Positions 7,961-16,913 of a stretch of DNA of 49,878 nt are shown one piece after another. The stretch is from Anaerolineae bacterium (lineage in GTDB: Bacteria; Chloroflexota; Anaerolineae; Aggregatilineales; Phototrophicaceae). The DNA is taken from the NCBI GenBank assembly GCA_022820665.1, contig JAJEFB010000038.1, positions 1-49,878 of the forward strand, read 5' to 3'. The translations under genes and the position numbers were made by a program. The stretch's first letter is position 1; each line of letters starts with the position of its first letter. The notes beneath the pieces are model-generated. The model ran no database searches, was not told the origin of the DNA, and saw only the letters and a list, made by a program, of their open reading frames with translations.

Positions 7961-9760
7961 ATGAGCAAGCCGCAAGACAGTGGTCATCCCTTCGTTCGCT
8001 TATTAAACTATGCTTCGGCATACAAGCGGCGAGTGGCTTTTGCCACGATCTACTCCGCGCTTGGCAAGATTTTTGACATCATGCCGCCGGTCTTGATCGG
8101 GGTCGCGGTCGATATCGTCGTGCAGAGGCAGGACTCGCTTTTGGGCCGGCTGGGCGTCGCCGACCTGACGCATCAATTGTTGATACTGGGCTTCATCACG
8201 CTGATCGTCTGGATTCTTGAATCCCTGTTTGAATACATTCAGCGAGTTCACTGGCGCAATTTGGCGCAGTCAATGCAGCACGATCTGCGCGTCGACGCTT
8301 ATGACCATGTACAGCACCTGGAACTGGCCTATTTTGAAGACCAAAGTACGGGCGGGTTGATGGCGGTGCTGAATGATGACATCAATCAGTTGGAGCGCTT
8401 TCTGGATATCGGCGCCAGCGATGTGGTGCAGATCGTCACCACCGTTGTCGTGATTGGCGGCATCTTCTTCCTGGTCGCGCCCAGCATCGCCTGGATGGCC
8501 GCAATTCCCATACCCTTCATTATATGGGGTTCATTGCGATTCCAGCGCTTGCTCGCGCCGCGCTACAGCGAAGTCCGCGAACAAGTTAGCATGATCAACC
8601 ACCACTTGTCCAATAGTCTTAGCGGCATCGCAACCATCAAGAGCTTTACCGCAGAGGATTACGAAGCGGAGCGCCTGCGCGTCGAGAGCAATGAGTATGT
8701 CGAACGCAACCGGCGCGCCATCCGTCTGAGTTCGGCGTTTACGCCTTTGATACGGATGGTGATCGTGTCTGGATTCATCGCTATCACCGTTGCCGGCGGC
8801 CAATTGGCGCTCAACGGTACCTTGGATATCGGCGCTTTCAGCGTACTGGTATTCATGACGCAGCGCTTGCTTTGGCCGTTGACCAAGCTGGGCGAGACTT
8901 TTGATCTTTACCAGCGGGCAATGGCATCGACCAAACGCATCCTGGATTTGCTGGGCATCAAGCGCAAGATCACCGATGGCGGCATTGGGTTGCCGATAGC
9001 GGCAATCCGCGGCGATATGCGCCTTGATGACGTGAGTTTCTCCTACAGTGACGGGCGTGAAATCATAAAGGGCTTGACCCTGGACTTCCCGGCTGGCGAT
9101 ACCGTGGCGATCGTCGGCGCGACCGGCGCCGGCAAGAGCACTGTTATCAAGCTGCTGCTGCGTTATTACGACGTGACATCGGGACGTGTTCTGCTTGATG
9201 GCTACGATCTGCGAGAGTTGAAGCAGGCGGATATTCGCAATGCGATCGGCTTGGTCAGCCAGGATGTCTTTCTCTTTCACGGTACCGTGCGCGAGAATAT
9301 CGCCTATGGATCCCAAGATCTGCCCGACCATCTCATTGTTGCGGCTGCCAGGATCGCCGAGGCGCACCAATTCATAAGCGAACTGCCGCAAGGATACGAC
9401 ACAGTCGTCGGGGAGCGCGGGCAAAAACTCTCCGGGGGACAGCGGCAACGCTTGTCCATCGCCCGGGCTGTACTGACGGATCCGCCAATACTGGTGCTCG
9501 ACGAAGCTACCTCTTCAGTCGACAACGAGACCGAAGCCGCAATACAGCGCTCGCTGGAACGGATCGCTGTGGGCCGCACCACGATCATCATCGCGCATCG
9601 ACTGTCCACCATTCGCAACGCCGACATGATTTATGTCTTGCAAAACGGCCAACTGAGAGAAAGCGGCGGGCACGAAGCCCTGGTGCATTTCAATGGCCTT
9701 TACGCGGCGCTATGGCGCGTGCAAACCGGAGAACGAATGCTGGCTCAAGCCGGCGATTAG
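7961..9760 (+). CDS. ABC exporter half-transporter (fused permease-ATPase)
   Basis: This 599-residue protein combines a six-helix ABC transmembrane domain (about residues 20-320) with an ATPase domain. Walker A is G386-ATGAGKS, the signature 'LSGGQRQR' lies near 490 and Walker B 'ILVLDEATS' near 510. The 'IAHRLST' H-loop follows. The architecture is that of MsbA/LmrA-type exporters that work as homo- or heterodimers on lipids, peptides or drugs; the substrate cannot be told. ATG 7961 is preferred; TTG 7955 is two codons upstream. It converges with the next gene, the two stop codons sharing TTAG at 9757-9760. Confidence 0.92.
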   Translation: MSKPQDSGHPFVRLLNYASAYKRRVAFATIYSALGKIFDIMPPVLIGVAVDIVVQRQDSLLGRLGVADLTHQLLILGFITLIVWILESLFEYIQRVHWRNLAQSMQHDLRVDAYDHVQHLELAYFEDQSTGGLMAVLNDDINQLERFLDIGASDVVQIVTTVVVIGGIFFLVAPSIAWMAAIPIPFIIWGSLRFQRLLAPRYSEVREQVSMINHHLSNSLSGIATIKSFTAEDYEAERLRVESNEYVERNRRAIRLSSAFTPLIRMVIVSGFIAITVAGGQLALNGTLDIGAFSVLVFMTQRLLWPLTKLGETFDLYQRAMASTKRILDLLGIKRKITDGGIGLPIAAIRGDMRLDDVSFSYSDGREIIKGLTLDFPAGDTVAIVGATGAGKSTVIKLLLRYYDVTSGRVLLDGYDLRELKQADIRNAIGLVSQDVFLFHGTVRENIAYGSQDLPDHLIVAAARIAEAHQFISELPQGYDTVVGERGQKLSGGQRQRLSIARAVLTDPPILVLDEATSSVDNETEAAIQRSLERIAVGRTTIIIAHRLSTIRNADMIYVLQNGQLRESGGHEALVHFNGLYAALWRVQTGERMLAQAGD

Positions 9761-10725
9761 CGTAACTGTGACAGCAAACGGTCAACTACGTCCATATTGC
9801 GAACGGCGTCGCTGGGCGGGAAGCGCGGAGGGCGTCCCGTGAGCAGGGCGTCGGCGAAGTCTTCGACCATCAATTGATAGTGATCAACCGGCGGGATGAC
9901 ATGTTCCGTCAATTGATCGCCCTGCCAATGTTGAACGACCGTGTCCTTACGCTTATCCGGCGTGAAACTGGATTCTACGACAATCGAGCCGGTCGTGCCC
10001 TTGAGTCGGTAGCTTTGCTGGCGATGGGCGCGCAGCCCGCAGTCGAAGTGCCCAATCACGCCCGAGGGAAACTTCAAGGCGCCGGCAAGAATCTCGTCGA
10101 CGCCTGTCTTGGGACCGATGTTGCCAACCGCGGTCGCCGTTTCCGGTTCTTCGCCCGTTATGAAGCGCATCAAATTGACGCAGTAACAGCCCACGTCCAT
10201 CAAGCCACCGCCAGCCAGCGCCTTGCTCAAACGGATATTAGCCTCGTCACTGATATAAAATGTGAAGCTGCCGTTGATGATTTTCAGGTCGCCGATGCCG
10301 CCCTCAGCCACGATGGATTTGACCTTGGCGTGCTGGGGATGAAAGCGATACATGAAGGCTTCCGCCAGCAAAACGTCATGGTCTTCAAAAGCGTCGACTA
10401 TTGTCTGCGCTTCCGCCGCGTCGCTGGCGAAGGGTTTTTCGCAGAGCGTGGCTTTGCCGGCGCCCGCGCACTTGATGCTCCACTCGGCATGCATGCTATT
10501 TGGCAGGGGATTGTAGATGGCGTCAACTTCGTCGCTTTCGATCAACTCTTCGTAGCTGCCATAGACGATCGGGATGTTCTGCTCGGCGGCGAATTCCCGC
10601 GCGCGTTCCAGCGATCGACTGGCGACTGCCGCGACGACGCCATTACGCGACTCGTGGATAGCCGGGATGACCTTCCGTCCGATATTGGCGGTGCTTAAGA
10701 TACCCCAGCGGACTTTGTCGGGCAT
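9757..10725 (-). CDS. Gfo/Idh/MocA-family oxidoreductase
   Basis: This 322-residue NAD(P)-dependent dehydrogenase has the N-terminal Rossmann start '[17 protein letters not shown]' and the hallmark 'CEKPF' near residue 96. The catalytic-side motif '[13 protein letters not shown]' follows in the C-terminal domain, as in D-xylose/glucose dehydrogenase-like and dimeric dihydrodiol dehydrogenase-like members. It probably oxidises a sugar or cyclic polyol. A strong GGAGAG ribosome site precedes the ATG. It follows the binding-protein-like gene by 22 bases and looks like the third gene of the operon begun by the glycosidase at 12711. Confidence 0.85.
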   Translation of the reverse strand: MPDKVRWGILSTANIGRKVIPAIHESRNGVVAAVASRSLERAREFAAEQNIPIVYGSYEELIESDEVDAIYNPLPNSMHAEWSIKCAGAGKATLCEKPFASDAAEAQTIVDAFEDHDVLLAEAFMYRFHPQHAKVKSIVAEGGIGDLKIINGSFTFYISDEANIRLSKALAGGGLMDVGCYCVNLMRFITGEEPETATAVGNIGPKTGVDEILAGALKFPSGVIGHFDCGLRAHRQQSYRLKGTTGSIVVESSFTPDKRKDTVVQHWQGDQLTEHVIPPVDHYQLMVEDFADALLTGRPPRFPPSDAVRNMDVVDRLLSQLR

Positions 10726-10747
10726 AAGGCACTCTCCTTATTAGATC

Positions 10748-11527
10748 TCATAACCACATAGCGATGATTTTATCGAGTTCGCCGCTTTCTTTCAAAGCGG
10801 CCAGGGTGCCGTCGACAAGCCTCCAGGCATCTCGGTTGTCGCGGCGCGCCGCGATCGCGTAATGATCGCGACTCAAGTATCTTTCCGCGGTATTCCAGTC
10901 AGTAAATCGCCTCTGGTAAAGCCGCAGCGTGATAGCATCTACGATGGCGGCATCGGCGTATTCGAGGCGCAGGGAATCCAGCGCATATGTCGGTAGTTCG
11001 TAGGGCAGGCGCGTTGCGGCTTCATTTTTGTCTTCCAGCTTGCGCAGTTCTGTGTCCGCCCGGCTGCCAAACTCGTAGGAGACCTTTAGTCCGGCCAGCC
11101 CGTCAAGCGACGCGACGGGTTCGTCGACCGGCGCGACCAGCAGAAGTCCGTTGTCGAAATAATGCCGGGTATAGCGGACATCGTCCATGCGCGCCTCTTC
11201 AACGCGCAAAGCCGAAATCAGTATGTCCACCTCTCCGCTGATCAAGGCGTCGTAGAGGCCGTAATAGCCGATGTTGACAAATCGAATCGGCAGATCAATC
11301 ATTCGGGCGATGGCCTTGGCGAGATCAATATCCAGCCCATGGACCGCCTGACCGTCGTCGCTGGCAAAGGGCGGGACACTGGCGTCGACGCCGACGACAA
11401 TGATGCCGCGGGGAAAGGCTTTGACTTTGTCGGCGGGGCGCTCTGTCAATGAAGCAAAGAGATACAGCAAACTGCTCGAGATGACCAGCAGGCCAAGCGA
11501 CAGCGCCAGACGCACCCGCTTATTCAT
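10748..11527 (-). CDS. Membrane-anchored family 3 solute-binding-like protein
   Basis: This 259-residue protein has an N-terminal hydrophobic segment (about residues 6-24) without a clear cleavage site or lipobox. A type II periplasmic-binding fold follows: 'VGVDASVPPFA' starts lobe 1 and 'GLDIDLAKAIA' and 'GEVDILISAL' follow, as in amino-acid binding proteins and lytic transglycosylase/sensor domains. Its ATG overlaps the stop of the glycosidase gene as ATGA, which fixes the start at 11527 rather than the longer frame from 11551. No permease or ATPase is nearby. It may therefore serve an unlinked transporter or act as a ligand sensor in the envelope. Confidence 0.75.
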   Translation of the reverse strand: MNKRVRLALSLGLLVISSSLLYLFASLTERPADKVKAFPRGIIVVGVDASVPPFASDDGQAVHGLDIDLAKAIARMIDLPIRFVNIGYYGLYDALISGEVDILISALRVEEARMDDVRYTRHYFDNGLLLVAPVDEPVASLDGLAGLKVSYEFGSRADTELRKLEDKNEAATRLPYELPTYALDSLRLEYADAAIVDAITLRLYQRRFTDWNTAERYLSRDHYAIAARRDNRDAWRLVDGTLAALKESGELDKIIAMWL

Positions 11528-12711
11528 GGCTCCTCCGGCGGCGGCAGCCACTGGGTAGCGCCCCGTTCCCAGCCACGGGCGTAGTCCTGGATTGCATAAT
11601 AGATTGGTTTCAGCATGAATTCCGGACTAACGAGCGTGAAGTTGTCCGGATAGCCGTTCAGGGGCGCGGGGTAACGAAATGCCCAAATGCAGAGTTGCTC
11701 CACCCAGGGCCAATTGGCCTCCACATATTCGAAAGCTTTTATCGTATACTGCAATCGCTGCGACGGTCGGACAGCGCCGCTCCAGCGCGGATGATCATTC
11801 CAACCGCTCTCAGTGATGAAAACGGGCTTTGCGCCGTCGCCGGCTTCCAGCATGATTTGCCGGAGGAATTCCAGACGGCGGAAGTTAAGTCGGCCGGCGC
11901 CAGGCTCGGCATCGGCCGATTCAGTTGCTCCATAGCTGTGAACTGCCAGCGCATCAAAGTATGGCGCGCCGCCGCTGCTATACATCTCGCGCAGGTATAA
12001 GTTTTCGTTGAGCCCGGCCGGGCTGCCCTGGATTTCGTTTGTGGGCGCCAGCGCGCCCGCCAAAACGACCGCCTGCGGATTCGCGTCTTTAATCGCCGGA
12101 TAACTCAGTTTCAGCAATCGGACATAGGCGGCTGGATCGACCGGTCGATAACCCCACTCGAAGCTGAGATTGGGTTCGTTCCAAATGATAAAATGCCGGA
12201 TTTCTTCCCGGTAGCGCGCCGCCAACCGCGAGGCGTATTGGGCGAAATCGTCGAAGGAGGCCTCCGGCAAGTAATTGAGCGTTGTAGCGCGGCCGTCGCT
12301 AGCAGCCGGGCGCGCCCAGTCGGGCACCAGTCCCAGCCTCGCGATGATACGCAGGCCCTGGTTCTTGGCGTGGCGGACGATGAGATCCGCCTGCGTCCAG
12401 TTGTACTTATCATCGTTAGGCTCAAAGTATGCCCAGGGGAAGAACTGTACGATCGTGGTCGCGCCCATCTCTCTCACCAATTCCAGCGAGCGCTTGATCT
12501 TCCGCTCCTGCACTTCGTTTTCCAACAGGGTATGAACGCAGACTTGCGGCTTGGTGGTCTGGACGATCTGCGCTTCTCCCAGCTCCACATATTCAACCGG
12601 GGACCAGTTGGTTGAAAGGAAAATGTACACAGCAGTCAGCAGCAGCAGCCACCCTGGTCGGGGCAGCAACATGAAGGCGCGGCGTAATTCTTGCCTGAAT
12701 GAGTTGAGCAT
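11524..12711 (-). CDS. Membrane-anchored clan-A glycoside hydrolase
   Basis: This 395-residue protein has one N-terminal transmembrane anchor (about 19-34) and an extracytoplasmic TIM barrel. E179 in 'IIWNEPN' is the expected acid/base and E301 in 'FITESGW' the expected nucleophile of a retaining clan GH-A enzyme (GH39/GH5/GH53-like). The family within the clan cannot be fixed by eye. It should cut beta-linked glycans outside the membrane. It is the first gene of an operon with a binding-protein-like gene and a sugar-type oxidoreductase, which suggests glycan sensing or use. The start lacks a Shine-Dalgarno site but has a -10 box placed for a leaderless transcript. Confidence 0.8.
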   Translation of the reverse strand: MLNSFRQELRRAFMLLPRPGWLLLLTAVYIFLSTNWSPVEYVELGEAQIVQTTKPQVCVHTLLENEVQERKIKRSLELVREMGATTIVQFFPWAYFEPNDDKYNWTQADLIVRHAKNQGLRIIARLGLVPDWARPAASDGRATTLNYLPEASFDDFAQYASRLAARYREEIRHFIIWNEPNLSFEWGYRPVDPAAYVRLLKLSYPAIKDANPQAVVLAGALAPTNEIQGSPAGLNENLYLREMYSSGGAPYFDALAVHSYGATESADAEPGAGRLNFRRLEFLRQIMLEAGDGAKPVFITESGWNDHPRWSGAVRPSQRLQYTIKAFEYVEANWPWVEQLCIWAFRYPAPLNGYPDNFTLVSPEFMLKPIYYAIQDYARGWERGATQWLPPPEEP

Positions 12712-12718
12712 CCGCTAC

Positions 12719-12724
12719 ATAATA
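12719..12724 (-). promoter_or_regulatory. -10 box placed for leaderless transcription of the glycosidase operon
   Basis: On the minus strand TATTAT ends seven bases before the ATG at 12711. A weak -35 candidate (TTATCG) lies 16 bases upstream. The spacing puts the transcript start on the start codon, as at 6736. Confidence 0.35.
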
Positions 12725-12725
12725 T

Positions 12726-12754
12726 GTGACATTATTTATGCGATAAGGTACAAT
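12726..12754 (+). promoter_or_regulatory. Promoter of the sulfotransferase-aminotransferase operon
   Basis: GTGACA (12726-12731) and TACAAT (12749-12754) are separated by 17 bases, close to consensus. The start point would be near 12761, giving a leader of about 100 bases before the TTG start codon at 12859. This box overlaps the divergent -10 of the glycosidase operon. Confidence 0.6.
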
Positions 12755-12858
12755 GGCGCATGTTCGTTCGCGGCTCCTTGCATTCGCAATCGGGAGTTTT
12801 GCGTGGAGGCTGAACAGACATATTGTAGTGGCTGATGTTTGTGTGAGGATAGGTAGAT

Positions 12859-13599
12859 TTGCCGCAGCGCGTTATCGCCATGTGGTCTGGACCACGTAAT
12901 ATCTCTACCGCCTTGATGCGCTCTTGGGCGAGCAGAAGCGATACCAGGGTGATCGACGAGCCGTTCTATGCGCATTATCTCCAGTTCACCGGCTATGATC
13001 ACCCTGGCGCTGATGAGATCATTGCGGCATACGAGACGGACTGGCGCCGAGTAATTGACGGATTGCTCCCGGATGCGTCAAACGATGAAGCAAGCGCTGA
13101 AACAATCGTCTATCAAAAACATATGACGCAGCATATGCTCGAGCATATCGACCGCTCCTGGATTGCCCGGGTTTCCAACTGTTTCTTGATCAGGGATCCG
13201 CGTCGCATGCTATTATCCTTTTCAAAAGTGATTCCTGAGCCGCGTCTCGATCAGTTGGGTTTAGTCCAACAGGTGGAGATTTTCCAACATGTGCGAAGGG
13301 TTACGGGCACGGTACCGCCGGTAATATCATCGCGCGGCGTTTTGTCCGATCCGGAGGGCTCGTTGCGGAAGCTGTGCGCGCTCCTCGATCTGCCCTTTGA
13401 AAGCGCGATGCTCAGTTGGAAGGCGGGCAGGCACGAAAGTGATGGACTCTGGGCGAAGCATTGGTATGCCAGCGTGGAAAAGTCAACTGGATTCGCGCCT
13501 TACGAGCGCGATGACAGTCCGCTGCCGCAACACTTGCGCGGCTTGCTCGACGAATGCCAGGGACTTTACGAGCAGATGGCAAAACATTGTATAAACTAA
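12859..13599 (+). CDS. Sulfotransferase-like P-loop protein
   Basis: This 246-residue protein starts 'PQRVIAMWSGPRNISTALM', which fits the phosphate-binding loop of PAPS-dependent sulfotransferases. 'FLIRDPRRMLLSF' in the middle fits the 3'-phosphate-binding segment. The start codon is TTG, supported by a GAGGATAGG ribosome site; ATG 12880 would remove part of the first strand. The gene ends eight bases before a class IV aminotransferase-like gene. From memory, plant 'branched-chain aminotransferase-like' proteins of about 555 residues fuse these two domains, which would support a joint function. The acceptor substrate is unknown, and sulfate transfer itself is not shown. Confidence 0.7.
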   Translation: MPQRVIAMWSGPRNISTALMRSWASRSDTRVIDEPFYAHYLQFTGYDHPGADEIIAAYETDWRRVIDGLLPDASNDEASAETIVYQKHMTQHMLEHIDRSWIARVSNCFLIRDPRRMLLSFSKVIPEPRLDQLGLVQQVEIFQHVRRVTGTVPPVISSRGVLSDPEGSLRKLCALLDLPFESAMLSWKAGRHESDGLWAKHWYASVEKSTGFAPYERDDSPLPQHLRGLLDECQGLYEQMAKHCIN

Positions 13600-13607
13600 G
13601 GTTAGGC

Positions 13608-14522
13608 ATGAAACAAGCATTCAATCCCAAAAACAAGGACTTGCTCATCAATATCAATGGAGAACTCTATCATCGTGATGTGGCGGGCATAAGTCCTTTT
13701 GACTCGGCAGTGCAAGGCGGCGATGCCGTTTGGGAGGGCTTGCGACTATATCAGGGCAGGATCTTCAAATTGATCCCTCATCTCGACAGATTGCGCGCCT
13801 CGGCTCAAGCCATGGCATTTGCCGAGATTCCGAGCCACAAGGCGATCATCAACGAGATAAACAAGACATTGCATGCCAATGAAATGACGGACGGCGTTCA
13901 TATTCGCTTGACCTTGACCCGTGGCGTCAAATACACTAGCGGGATGGATATACGGCTTAACAATCAGGGACCGACTTTGATCGTTCTCGCCGAGCACAAA
14001 CCGCCGGTATACGACAAAAGCGGCATTCGCTTAATCACTTCCGGCATACGGCGCATACCGCCGGATTGCGTCGATCAGAACATCCACTCCTGCAATCTGA
14101 TAAACTCGATCCTGGCAAAAATTCAGGCCAATGCCGCCGGCGTCGACGACGCCTTGATGCTGGACTATCACGGATACGTGGCGGAGACAAACGCAACCCA
14201 CGTATTCATCGTCGACGACGGCTTTGTCATGACGTCGGATACGGGTTCTTGCCCGGAAGGCATCACTCGGGCGGCGGTGCTGGAGATTTGCGACGCCAAC
14301 GACATTCCCTGTGCGATCAAAAACATATCGCTGTCTGAAGTCTACCGAGCCGATGAAATGTTTTGCACCGGAACAATGGGGGAATTGGCGCCGGTGATTG
14401 AGCTGGATGGCAGGACCATTGGCGCCGGCCAAATTGGAGAGATGACCATGCGCCTGAGTGGGTTGTTCCGCGAACGGACAGAACGCGAAGGTTATCAAAT
14501 CTTGGAGACTGTGACGAGCTAA
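13608..14522 (+). CDS. Class IV aminotransferase-fold protein lacking the PLP lysine
   Basis: This 304-residue protein has the branched-chain / D-amino-acid aminotransferase fold. It shows 'AVQGGDAVWEGLRLY' near the N-terminus, 'NLINSILAKIQANAAGVDDAL' in the middle, 'GYVAETNATHVF', and a phosphate-cup motif 'GITRAAV'. The residue aligning with the Schiff-base lysine of D-amino-acid transaminase (KSLNLLNN) is here H160 in 'NIHSCNLINS'. AAGGTTAGG lies before ATG 13608; an earlier in-frame ATG at 13554 lies inside the upstream gene. With no lysine the protein may not transaminate. It could bind PLP non-covalently, act as a lyase or PMP-dependent enzyme, or be a partner of the sulfotransferase-like protein. 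Confidence 0.8.
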   Translation: MKQAFNPKNKDLLININGELYHRDVAGISPFDSAVQGGDAVWEGLRLYQGRIFKLIPHLDRLRASAQAMAFAEIPSHKAIINEINKTLHANEMTDGVHIRLTLTRGVKYTSGMDIRLNNQGPTLIVLAEHKPPVYDKSGIRLITSGIRRIPPDCVDQNIHSCNLINSILAKIQANAAGVDDALMLDYHGYVAETNATHVFIVDDGFVMTSDTGSCPEGITRAAVLEICDANDIPCAIKNISLSEVYRADEMFCTGTMGELAPVIELDGRTIGAGQIGEMTMRLSGLFRERTEREGYQILETVTS

Positions 14523-14550
14523 TCGGCTGTTTCTCGCTATTGAAGCGTAT

Positions 14551-14558
14551 AAGGAGGG
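14551..14558 (+). promoter_or_regulatory. Strong ribosome binding site of the molybdenum hydroxylase gene
   Basis: AAGGAGGG lies eight bases before ATG 14567 and decides the start over an in-frame ATG at 14540. Confidence 0.7.
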
Positions 14559-14566
14559 TAATACAG

Positions 14567-16834
14567 ATGTCAGATTTTTCATTTGTTGGACAAGCGACCC
14601 CGATGATCGACGGCGGCGCCAAGGTCACGGGCAATTTGAAGTATACGGGCGACTTGAAGCTGGCGGGCATGTTGCATGCCAGGTTCGTCCTGAGCAGCTA
14701 CGCTCATGCCAATATCAAGGGGATTGATGTCGACGAAGCCCTGGCGCTCCCGGGTGTGCAGCGCGTTTTAACCGCTGCCGATCTGCCCGATATTGCGCCG
14801 TCTTCCCGCGCCAGGCTGATGCTAGCGCGCGACCGTGTCATCTTTGTTGGTCAGCCGGTGGCGGTTGTGCTCGCCGATGACCAAGCCTCCGCAGCCGACG
14901 GCGCCGAATTGGTGGATGTGGAATACGAGCCGCTGGACGCCGCCACGACAATGGATGCGGCAATGGCGGAGGACGCGCCGCTGGTATGGCCCAACGGCAT
15001 CCAAACCGGCGCGGGAGACGAAGCCGCGCACGGCGCCGATGCCGGCGGCGAGGCCGAAGACGAAGAGGAAGAAGCCTCCAACATCGCCGGCAGAACCAAG
15101 ATTGAACGCGGCGATGTCGCGGCGGCATTCGCTGCGGCGGACGTCATTGTGGAACGCACCTTCGAAACACCGATGGTGCACCAGAGTTCAATTGAGACGC
15201 AAGGCTGGGTCGCGCAGCCAAACCCGATCAACGGCGGGCTTACCATGTGGGGCAGCATTCAGTCGCCCTTCGGCGTGAGACTGGACGTGGCCGATACGCT
15301 CGGCATCCCAGAATCTGACGTGACCGTCTATGGCATGCCGGTCGGCGGCGCCTTCGGCGCGAAGTTCGGCTTGTACGAACCGATGGTGGCGCTGATTGCA
15401 TTTACAGTCGGTCGTCCGGTGAGTCTGATCCTCACGCGCGGCGAGGAACTGTTGACCACGAACCCGGCGCCGGCGCTGCGGCTCTCCGCTAAGCTCGGCT
15501 TCAAGAGCGACGGCAGCTTGCTCGCTATGCAAGCGCTGGCAATGGCCGATACCGGGATTTATCCGAGCGGTCTGGGAAGTTTTGCTTCCTTCCAATTCGC
15601 CAACTTTTATCCCTGCGACAATGTTCTGCTGGAATCGATCAATGTCATGACGTTTAAGCAATCCGTCGGCGCCTATCGCGCCCCGACGTCTCCGACGGCT
15701 TTTATGGCTGCGGAAACGCTCTTTGATGAAGCTGCCTCTCAACTGGGCATGGATCCCATCGAATTGCGGCTCATGAACGCGGCGAAAGCCGGCGACCTGA
15801 TGCCCGATGAAAGCGCGTTCTCGAACATCGGCATGATCCAGACTTTGGAAGCCGTGCGCGAGCACCCCTTATGGAAGAACCGGGCGGAATCGCGCAAAGT
15901 CGGTCGCGGCGTCGGCGTGGCGATCGGCGGGTGGATGGGCGGTCTGGAGCCGGGCGCAGCCGCTTGCAAGCTCAACCGAGATGGCGTTTTGCAGGTGCAG
16001 ATTGGCACAGCCGATCTTTCGGGTACGCCGACTAGTTTCGCGCTGCTCGCGGCAGAGGCTTATGGCGTTGATCCCGACCAGGTGCGCTTCGTCTACAGCG
16101 ATACCGACAGCGCGCCCTATGGCGGAGGCGTCGGCGGCAGCAAGACATTGTACACTTTGGGCAATGCCGTTATCCGAGCGGCGGAAGACGCGCGACGTCA
16201 AACCCTGGCCATTGCCGCCGAAGAATTTGAAGTGTCCGCCGAAGATCTGGAGATTGTTGACGGTCGCGTGCAGGTGCGGGGCTTCCCCGATCGCTCGATT
16301 GGCTTGGGCGAGCTAGCCGGCAAAACGATGACATTTGGCGGCGCCTACGAACCTGTCTACGGCAATGGCCGACAAGCCGTGACTGACCGCGCCCCGTCAT
16401 TTTCGGCGCAGGTCGCTGAAGTTGAGGTCGATGAGGAGACCGGCGAAGTCAATCTGGTAAATCTGGCCGTGGTGCAAGATGTCGGACGCGCCATCAATCC
16501 GCTGGCGGTTGAAGGTCAGATGCAGGGCGGCGCCGTGCAAGGCATCGGTTGGGCGCTCTACGAAGAGATGCGCTACGATGAGAGCGGACAACTCTTGTCC
16601 GGATCCTGGATGGATTATGCTATGCCGGATGCCATGCAGGCTTCGCCGATACAGACACAAATCGTAGAAGTGCCCTCGGAGAGCGGTCCCTTTGGCGCGC
16701 GCGGGGTCGGCGAGCCGCCGGTGATACCGACGGTCGCTGCGATTGCCAATGCCGTGGCTGACGCGACCGGGGTGAGACTGACGCAAACGCCCATGACCGC
16801 GCCGCGTGTCCTGGAAGCGCTGGAACAGCGCTAG
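14567..16834 (+). CDS. Xanthine dehydrogenase-family molybdenum-binding subunit
   Basis: This 755-residue protein is a large (MoCo) subunit of the xanthine oxidase / CO dehydrogenase family, which hydroxylates aldehydes or heterocycles. 'VGGAFGAKFGLYEP' and 'GAYRAPTSP' are molybdopterin-region motifs. E716 in 'GVGEPP' is the expected catalytic glutamate. The active-site loop is 'AYRAP' and not the Cys-containing CoxL form, so it is not a true CO dehydrogenase. An acidic insertion rich in Glu and Asp follows the N-terminal domain at about residues 145-170. No FAD or [2Fe-2S] subunit gene lies next to it, so partners must be encoded elsewhere. It is the last gene before a strong terminator. Confidence 0.88.
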   Translation: MSDFSFVGQATPMIDGGAKVTGNLKYTGDLKLAGMLHARFVLSSYAHANIKGIDVDEALALPGVQRVLTAADLPDIAPSSRARLMLARDRVIFVGQPVAVVLADDQASAADGAELVDVEYEPLDAATTMDAAMAEDAPLVWPNGIQTGAGDEAAHGADAGGEAEDEEEEASNIAGRTKIERGDVAAAFAAADVIVERTFETPMVHQSSIETQGWVAQPNPINGGLTMWGSIQSPFGVRLDVADTLGIPESDVTVYGMPVGGAFGAKFGLYEPMVALIAFTVGRPVSLILTRGEELLTTNPAPALRLSAKLGFKSDGSLLAMQALAMADTGIYPSGLGSFASFQFANFYPCDNVLLESINVMTFKQSVGAYRAPTSPTAFMAAETLFDEAASQLGMDPIELRLMNAAKAGDLMPDESAFSNIGMIQTLEAVREHPLWKNRAESRKVGRGVGVAIGGWMGGLEPGAAACKLNRDGVLQVQIGTADLSGTPTSFALLAAEAYGVDPDQVRFVYSDTDSAPYGGGVGGSKTLYTLGNAVIRAAEDARRQTLAIAAEEFEVSAEDLEIVDGRVQVRGFPDRSIGLGELAGKTMTFGGAYEPVYGNGRQAVTDRAPSFSAQVAEVEVDEETGEVNLVNLAVVQDVGRAINPLAVEGQMQGGAVQGIGWALYEEMRYDESGQLLSGSWMDYAMPDAMQASPIQTQIVEVPSESGPFGARGVGEPPVIPTVAAIANAVADATGVRLTQTPMTAPRVLEALEQR

Positions 16835-16856
16835 GAGAGGCCGAACATAAGATTCC

Positions 16857-16884
16857 AAGAGCCAACTGCCAGGTTGGCTCTTTT
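16857..16884 (+). terminator. Intrinsic terminator after the molybdenum hydroxylase gene
   Basis: AAGAGCCAAC (16857-16866), a TGCCAG loop and GTTGGCTCTT (16873-16882) form a perfect 10-bp stem running into TTTT. It ends the plus-strand operon. Because the minus-strand SDR gene ends at 16914, it may also act bidirectionally, though the T run is weaker on that strand. Confidence 0.85.
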
Positions 16885-16913
16885 GATTCTAAAGAGACGT
16901 TGCCGCGACAATC

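Noticed and set aside
8531..9448. 305-codon open frame antisense to the ABC exporter
   Set aside because: Lies fully opposite the transporter's well-conserved domains; no ribosome site or recognisable family.
14838..15258. Several overlapping frames opposite the acidic insertion of the molybdenum hydroxylase
   Set aside because: The GC-rich repetitive codons of the insertion keep several frames open; Arg/Pro-rich products are not credible.
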